Source: JALYUA01 sp039933215
GTDB taxonomy: Bacteria; Acidobacteriota; Thermoanaerobaculia; UBA5066; Gp7-AA6
Reading direction: 5' to 3'
Length of the DNA stretch: 64,000 nt
Assembly (NCBI GenBank): GCA_039933215.1
Contig: JBDTOO010000012.1
Location: forward strand, 1 to 64,000
Under the pieces are notes generated by a model. It did no database searches, had not been told where the DNA came from, and worked only from the letters and a program-made list of their open reading frames with translations. This document shows positions 59,274-64,000 of this stretch, piece by piece. The position numbers and the translations under genes were made by a program. Each line of letters opens with the position of its first letter. Positions within the stretch are counted from its first letter, which is position 1.

Positions 59274-60626
59274 ATGGCCCGATTTCCCGTTGCCCTCAGA
59301 CGTCCGAGCGGGCTTCTCTTCGCCGCCCTCCTCGCGGGAGCCGCCGCGGGAGCCGATCCGGCCGCGGCGCAGACCGTCACCGATTTCGCCATCCCGACGC
59401 CGGCGAGCGGCGCCTCCGCGATCGCGGCCGGCCCCGACGGCAATCTCTGGTTTACGGAGGGCGCCGCGAACCGCATCGGGCGCGTGACGCCGGGGGGCGT
59501 CTTCACCGAATTTCCGTTGCCCGCGGCAGGGTCGTTTCCGACCTCGATCGCCCGCGGCGCGGACGGAAACCTCTGGTTCACGGAAAACGGCGCGAACCGG
59601 ATCGGCCGCATCACGACCTCCGGAGTCGTCACCGAGTTTCCGATCCCGAGCGCCTTCGCGGCCGGCGGGCCGAGCGAGATCACGGCGGGGCCGGACGGCG
59701 CCCTCTGGTTCACGGAGACGGACGGCGCAGCGGGCGGCCGGATCCGGCGCGTCACGACGGCGGGTCAGTTCACGCTCTTCGCTCCTCCGAACCCCTCGCA
59801 GTCTCCGCACCAGATCGTCGCGGGACCCGACGGCAGCCTCTGGTTCTCGATGCCTTTTTCCGGCCGGGTCGGCCGCGCGACGACGGGGGGCGTCGTCTCC
59901 GAGTTCCCGATCTCGACGCCCGGCAGCGACTCGCTGGCGCTCGCGGCGGGTCCCGACGGCGCGGTCTGGATCGCCGAGCATCTGGCGGCGGGCGACAGGC
60001 TCGGCCGCGTTGCCCCGGACGGCGGGATCGCCGATGTCCCGATTCCGCCCGTGGCGGGCGCGATCCGGGGAATGACGGCGGGTCCGGATGGGGCGCTCTG
60101 GCTGACGGAGTTCGACGCGGGGAAGATCGCGCGCGCGACGACGTCAGGAGCGGTGATGGAATTTCCTCTCCCGGCCGGGAGCCAGCCGTCGGGGATCACC
60201 GCGGGCCCGGACGGCGCGATCTGGTTCGTCGAGGCGGCCGCCAACCGGATCGGCCGCATCACGACGGGCCCGACAGGGCCGTGCGCTCCGGATCCCCGGG
60301 CGCTCTGCCTCTCCGGAGGCCGGTTCCGGGTCGTGGCCGAGTGGAGGTCGAGCACGGCGTCGGGAGCGGGCGACGCCGTGCGGCTCACGGACGACTCCGG
60401 CTACTTCTGGTTTTTCTCCGCGAACAACATCGAGATGGTCGTGAAGACGTTGAACGGCTGCGGACTGAACAGCCGTTTCTGGGTCTTCGCGGGGGGCCTC
60501 ACGAATGTGGAGGTCACTCTGACGGTCACGGATCTTCACGCGGGCGCGACGAGGCGGTACGTGAACCCGCTCGGCACGGCCTTCCTGCCGCTTCAGGACA
60601 CCTCGGCGTTCGCGACGTGTCCCTGA
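59274..60626 (+). CDS. Secreted Vgb-like beta-propeller with extra C-terminal domain
   Basis: 450-residue secreted protein. Signal peptide to about residue 33; then seven blades with the repeat GPDGNLWFTExxANRIGRITxxG, as in streptogramin (virginiamycin) B lyase-like proteins. The last 110 residues (CLSGGRFRVVAEWRSS to DTSAFATCP) form a separate beta domain with NIEMVVKTLNGCGLNSRFWVF; I have seen similar domains at the ends of unrelated secreted proteins in this type of bacterium. Real Vgb enzymes are shorter and cytoplasmic; this is unlikely to be a resistance factor. CTGGAGGA precedes ATG 59274. Confidence 0.85.
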   Translation: MARFPVALRRPSGLLFAALLAGAAAGADPAAAQTVTDFAIPTPASGASAIAAGPDGNLWFTEGAANRIGRVTPGGVFTEFPLPAAGSFPTSIARGADGNLWFTENGANRIGRITTSGVVTEFPIPSAFAAGGPSEITAGPDGALWFTETDGAAGGRIRRVTTAGQFTLFAPPNPSQSPHQIVAGPDGSLWFSMPFSGRVGRATTGGVVSEFPISTPGSDSLALAAGPDGAVWIAEHLAAGDRLGRVAPDGGIADVPIPPVAGAIRGMTAGPDGALWLTEFDAGKIARATTSGAVMEFPLPAGSQPSGITAGPDGAIWFVEAAANRIGRITTGPTGPCAPDPRALCLSGGRFRVVAEWRSSTASGAGDAVRLTDDSGYFWFFSANNIEMVVKTLNGCGLNSRFWVFAGGLTNVEVTLTVTDLHAGATRRYVNPLGTAFLPLQDTSAFATCP

Positions 60627-60635
60627 GAGCGGGCG

Positions 60636-61460
60636 TCATTTCCTGCCTCCGGCGACCTGCCCATGGTTCAGGAGCGCGACGAGGAGGACGCCTCCGATGA
60701 CGTTGCCGAGGACGGCCGGCACGAGAAAGCCCCCGAGCATCTCCGTCCACGGGGCGTCGCCCGAGAAGGCGCGGTAGAAGGCCTCGACGGCACCCGCCAC
60801 CGAATGGCAGAAACCGAACGCCGAGATCGGAGCGGTCGTCAACCAGATGAGGACGACCTGCGCGGCGGTGGAATGCGTCGAGGCAACGAGCCACGCCATG
60901 AGCGCGACGAGCCAACCCGCGAAGATCGCCCTGTAAAGAATGAGGAAGAAGCCCCCCCCGGTGGCTTGCCTCGCGATCTCGAGGAGCGGTGTTGCCATCG
61001 CCTGTTCGAGCATCGGGGTCCGTGCGATCGCCCACGCGAAGAGTGTGGCGCCGGCCATGTTGCCCGCTAAGACGACGCCCCAGAGCGCCAGAACTTTTCG
61101 CAGCGTCTTCCCGGACGGATCTCGAAGGAGGGGAATGACGGGCTCCAGGGTGTTTTCGGTGAAGAGCTGCTGGCGGGCCAGGACCACGAAGATGAATCCC
61201 AGTGGGTAGCCCATGGCGTGGGCGGCCGGGCGCAGGGGCTCGGGGGCCAGAAGTCCGAGAAACCCCGCCGCGAGAAAGCTGAACCCGATCGTCATGCCGG
61301 CGGCGATCGCGGACCACAGGAGTGCCGGCGCGGGCCGCTCGAGCTCCTCGACCGCGGCGGACGAAACATTTTCGTAGATCTCGTCCGCCGAAAGCCTCGT
61401 TCCGGCCGAGCCGGAGGCCGAGGCATTTCGCTCTGAGGCGGGGACCCGCCGGGAAGGCAT
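60636..61460 (-). CDS. Formate/nitrite transporter-family channel
   Basis: 274-residue FNT-fold channel with six helices: SAIAAGMTIGFSFLAAGFLG, FIFVVLARQQLFTENTLEPV (the LFTENT Omega-loop motif), LWGVVLAGNMAGATLFAWA, and FCHSVAGAVEAFYRAF near the C-terminus. The FTENT form and the ~40-residue cytoplasmic N-terminus place it with the YfdC-like branch rather than FocA or NirC. Ion unknown. ATG 61460 is 68 bases after the speA stop on the same strand, without a Shine-Dalgarno. Confidence 0.87.
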   Translation of the reverse strand: MPSRRVPASERNASASGSAGTRLSADEIYENVSSAAVEELERPAPALLWSAIAAGMTIGFSFLAAGFLGLLAPEPLRPAAHAMGYPLGFIFVVLARQQLFTENTLEPVIPLLRDPSGKTLRKVLALWGVVLAGNMAGATLFAWAIARTPMLEQAMATPLLEIARQATGGGFFLILYRAIFAGWLVALMAWLVASTHSTAAQVVLIWLTTAPISAFGFCHSVAGAVEAFYRAFSGDAPWTEMLGGFLVPAVLGNVIGGVLLVALLNHGQVAGGRK

Positions 61461-61528
61461 GCCGCGAGACAAGCAAGGGACCTGCCGACTCGAGGCCGAC
61501 CTCGCTGTGACGCTCCGCCCTCGCGGGC

Positions 61529-63478
61529 TTACCGGTCGAGGTAGGTGTAGCCCGGGAAGACGGCCTCGAACTCCTTGTAGATCCGCTGGACCTCGTCTTT
61601 CTTCAGCGGACGGCCGGAGACGCGGCGGAGCTGCTTGTTGATGGAGTCGAGGATCTCGGTGCGGTCGTAGTTCATGTACTCGAGGACCCTCTCGCTCGAC
61701 TCCCCGGGCAGGACGTCCTCGACGCGCGCTCGACCTTCGTCGTCGACGGTGACGAGGACCTCGTGCGCCTCCCCGAACAGGTTGTGCAGGTCCCCGAGGA
61801 CGTCCTGGTAGGCGCCCATCAGGCAGAAGGCGAGGTAGTAGGGCTCGCCCTGCCGGAACGTGTGGAGAGGCAGCGTCTCCTTGATGTCCCGCAGGTCGAT
61901 GAACTTGTCGATCTTCCCGTCGGAGTCGCAGGTGATGTCGGCGAGGGTCCCGACTTCCGTCGGCTTCTCGGTCAGGCGGTGGATGGGGAGGATCGGAAAG
62001 AGCTGGTCGATGGCCCAGGAGTCGGGAAGCGACTGGAAGACGGAGAAGTTCATGACATAGGTGTCCGCGAGCATCTTCTCCATGTCCTCGAACTCTTCCG
62101 GGATCTCCTTCAGCGTCTTCAAGTCGCGGTGGATACGCTCGCAGATCTGCCAGAAGAGGACCTCGCCCTTGGAGCGGTCCTCGAGGGAGAGGTGGCCGAG
62201 GTTGAAGAGCGTGAAGAGCTCTTCCTTGTACTGGAGCGCGTCGTGGTAGCTCTCGCGAAGGTTCTTGGCGTTCGTGGAAGCCAGGATTCCGGCGAGCTCC
62301 TGGATGACAGGTGCGTCGGAGGATGTCACCCGCACGCGCCGGCCCTGCTCGATCCGGTCGGCCACGTCGAGCACGTTCGTCACGAGGACGGAATGGAACG
62401 CCGTGACGGCGCGCCCCGATTCGGTGACGAGAGTCGGGACTGGAACGCCTTCTTCCTCGCAGATCTGCTTGATCGTGTAGACGACGTCGTTCGCGTATTC
62501 CTGCACGGAGTAGTTCATCGACGACTCGAACGCGGTCTTCGAGCCGTCGTAATCGACGCCGAGGCCTCCGCCCAGGTTCAGGTACTGGATGGGGACGCCC
62601 ATCGCGCGGAGCTTCCCGTAAACACGCCCGGCCTCGCGGATCGCGTTCTTGATCTTGCGGATGTCCGTGATCTGCGAGCCGATATGGAAGTGGAGCATGA
62701 CCATCGAATCCAGCATCCGGCGCGTTTTGAGGATCCGGACCGCCTCGAGCATCTCCGGCGTCGTGAGCCCGAACTTCGCCGCCTCGCCTCCCGACTTCGC
62801 CCACTTTCCGGAGCCTCGGGCGTAGAGCTTCGCGCGCATGCCTAGCAGGGGGCGGACGCCGCGGGACTTCGCGACCGACAGGATGCGGTCGAGCTCCGAG
62901 ACCTTCTCGAGAATGAGGACGACCTTCTTCTTCATGCGGACGGCGTTCAGCGCCATTCCGATGAAGGCGTCGTCCTTGTAGCCGTTGCATGTGATGAGGC
63001 ACTCGGGGCCGAGGTCCGCGGCGATGGCGGCGAGGAGCTCCGGCTTGGACCCCGCCTCGAGGCCGTAGTTGTACGGCCGGCCCGCCTCGATGATCTGCTG
63101 GACCACGACGCGTTTCTGGTTGACCTTGATCGGGAAGACGCCCCGGAAGACGCTCCCGTAGTCGAACTCGTCGATCGCCCGCGCGAAGGCTTCGTTCAGG
63201 CTCTGCACGGCGGCGGAGAGGATCTGCGGGAATCGAATGACCATCGGCGTCGTGATGCCGCGCAGCGCGACGTCGTCGACGATCTGCTTCAGAGCCACGC
63301 CGCGGTTCGCCTCCCGGGTCGGCCGCACGATGAGCTCGCCGTCGTCGGAAACGTGGAAGAAACCCTTTCCCCAGTTCGGGATCCCGTAGAGCGCCGAGGC
63401 GTCCTCGAAGCGATGCTCGCGGATCCGCGCGCGGGAAGCCTCGGATGTGGAGCGGCGGACCGTTTTGGGACTGGCCAT
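61529..63478 (-). CDS. speA: Biosynthetic arginine decarboxylase SpeA
   Basis: 649-residue PLP enzyme making agmatine from arginine, the first step of the agmatine route to putrescine. The PLP lysine is in FPIKVNQK; GLEAGSKPELLAA, HFHIGSQITDI, LNLGGGLGVDYDGS and the SpeA-specific C-terminal ACDSDGKIDKF-type segment (TCDSDGKIDKFIDLRD) follow. Size matches E. coli SpeA (658). TAGCAT (63487-63492, reverse strand) is 8 bases before ATG 63478 and no Shine-Dalgarno is present. Confidence 0.97.
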   Translation of the reverse strand: MASPKTVRRSTSEASRARIREHRFEDASALYGIPNWGKGFFHVSDDGELIVRPTREANRGVALKQIVDDVALRGITTPMVIRFPQILSAAVQSLNEAFARAIDEFDYGSVFRGVFPIKVNQKRVVVQQIIEAGRPYNYGLEAGSKPELLAAIAADLGPECLITCNGYKDDAFIGMALNAVRMKKKVVLILEKVSELDRILSVAKSRGVRPLLGMRAKLYARGSGKWAKSGGEAAKFGLTTPEMLEAVRILKTRRMLDSMVMLHFHIGSQITDIRKIKNAIREAGRVYGKLRAMGVPIQYLNLGGGLGVDYDGSKTAFESSMNYSVQEYANDVVYTIKQICEEEGVPVPTLVTESGRAVTAFHSVLVTNVLDVADRIEQGRRVRVTSSDAPVIQELAGILASTNAKNLRESYHDALQYKEELFTLFNLGHLSLEDRSKGEVLFWQICERIHRDLKTLKEIPEEFEDMEKMLADTYVMNFSVFQSLPDSWAIDQLFPILPIHRLTEKPTEVGTLADITCDSDGKIDKFIDLRDIKETLPLHTFRQGEPYYLAFCLMGAYQDVLGDLHNLFGEAHEVLVTVDDEGRARVEDVLPGESSERVLEYMNYDRTEILDSINKQLRRVSGRPLKKDEVQRIYKEFEAVFPGYTYLDR

Positions 63479-63636
63479 CGACGGCGATGCTAGCTCAAAC
63501 GCGGGAGCGGGCCCGCCGGACGCCCGCGGGACTCCGGTGAAGCCGCCGAAGAAAAGACGCCCATCGCTTCGTCAGCGCCTCTGGTTTCCCATGTGGTCGC
63601 GGGCGATCTCGTCTCGGGGCCACGGCGCTTCTCTGT

Positions 63637-63662
63637 GAAAAAGGCCCGCTCGGAAGCGGGCC
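63637..63662 (-). terminator. Intrinsic terminator of the CsbD gene
   Basis: On the reverse strand, GGCCCGCT-TCCG-AGCGGGCC followed by TTTTTC, 24 bases after the stop codon. The 8-base stem occupies 63643-63650 and 63655-63662. Confidence 0.92.
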
Positions 63663-63685
63663 GGATGGAATTCATCGAACGGCTG

Positions 63686-63889
63686 TCAGCGCTTCAGATC
63701 CTTGCCGAAGTCTTCGATCGCGTCGCCCACTTTTCGCCGGGCTTTCCCGAGTCCCTCCTGAAGGGCTCCGCCGGCCCGGTCATCCGCGCCTTCGCTCTCG
63801 AGGTCCTTGTTCCCCGTGAGGGTTCCGGCGGCTTCCTTGATGCGGCCCTTGATATTGTCCTTGCGTCCTTCGATTTCGTCGCGGTTCAT
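63686..63889 (-). CDS. CsbD-family stress protein
   Basis: 67-residue hydrophilic protein of the CsbD family: NRDEIEGRKDNIKGRIKEAAG, the conserved G-KDLESEGADDRAGG centre and a C-terminal helix (KVGDAIEDFGKDLKR). CsbD-like proteins accumulate in the general stress response; their biochemical role is unknown. ATG 63889 has AAGGAG 7 bases upstream. Monocistronic with its own terminator. Confidence 0.93.
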   Translation of the reverse strand: MNRDEIEGRKDNIKGRIKEAAGTLTGNKDLESEGADDRAGGALQEGLGKARRKVGDAIEDFGKDLKR

Positions 63890-64000
63890 GTTGGCTCCTT
63901 CCTCGCTTCGGAATTTGCACTTTCCGTGCCGCCATCCGGCCTCGAACGGATGCGGACGTCGCGCTGAGGATTGGGGATCTCGATGGCCCTGCGCGAGAGC
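63890..64000. other. Right-edge segment, no gene assigned
   Basis: The last 111 bases hold the leader of the CsbD gene and, at 63983, an ATG-GCC-CTG preceded by GGGGAT that could open a + strand gene. Six codons are too few to support one. Confidence 0.3.

Noticed and set aside
59274..60626. Streptogramin-lyase resistance gene
   Set aside because: Secreted, longer than Vgb and with an extra domain; the propeller repeat alone does not show lyase activity.

Overview
The window is a GC-rich (roughly 70% G+C by eye) stretch of bacterial chromosome, densely coding on both strands, with no rRNA, tRNA, prophage or CRISPR that I can see. The gene mix suggests a Gram-negative, aerobic, heterotrophic member of the Acidobacteriota, possibly near Thermoanaerobaculia. 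The pointers are an Oar-type TonB-dependent receptor with an N-terminal carboxypeptidase-regulatory domain, NxxGxxxF tandem-repeat surface proteins ending in a VPTLS/IPTL-type sorting signal, a Vgb-like propeller with a C-terminal domain I associate with that phylum, several M28 peptidases and an EgtB/EgtD pair. The placement is inference from gene content only.

Layout. 1-6.2 kb: the start of a truncated reverse-strand gene, a TMEM175-like channel, a UBP-type zinc-finger protein, a VanX-type D-Ala-D-Ala dipeptidase lipoprotein and cobalamin-dependent methionine synthase (metH). 6.3-11 kb: a membrane protein, then a tight five-gene operon (Lrp/AsnC regulator, EamA exporter, two DinB-fold proteins, a cyclase-family hydrolase) in which every junction overlaps by 4-8 bases. 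11-17 kb: a secreted sugar dehydrogenase, a GT39-type glycosyltransferase, a complete RAYT transposase element with terminal inverted repeats, and a TPR protein. 17-21 kb: a fused ABC permease with its ATPase (no binding protein beside them), divergent from an ArsB/NhaD-type transporter. 21-29 kb: a small secreted protein opposite a four-gene run (UPF0182, a flippase-like membrane protein, two tandem beta-helix lipoproteins). 29-34.5 kb: two tandemly duplicated NxxGxxxF surface proteins. 34.6-40.6 kb: a binding protein that may serve the distant ABC transporter, a PIG-L deacetylase, a histone-H1-like protein and an M49-like metallopeptidase. 40.7-47.6 kb: egtB-egtD, then two M28 peptidases and an S66 LD-carboxypeptidase. 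47.7-52.3 kb: a TonB receptor divergent from a GntR (YtrA-type) regulator and a band-7 protein. 52.4-59.2 kb: a four-gene operon that looks like a self-contained peptidoglycan salvage system: NagZ-type GH3 lipoprotein, SSS symporter, a fusion of an AmiE-like serine hydrolase with a NamZ exo-muramidase, and an AraC regulator. 59.3-64 kb: a Vgb-like propeller, a formate/nitrite-type channel, speA and a CsbD stress protein.

Cross-cutting signals. (i) About a dozen genes have a TANNNT-like -10 hexamer only 6-15 bases before the start codon and no Shine-Dalgarno, which points to leaderless or nearly leaderless transcription. (ii) Intergenic spacers at four places carry tandem heptamers (CAGGTGA / TCACCTG), usually arranged as large dyads. 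(iii) Cell-wall turnover recurs: D-Ala-D-Ala dipeptidase, LD-carboxypeptidase, NagZ and AmiE-NamZ. The strongest candidates for something new are the AmiE-NamZ fusion operon with its CTG-start regulator, the RAYT element with an ATC in place of its start codon, and the duplicated NxxGxxxF proteins carrying inserted phage-tail-type modules.
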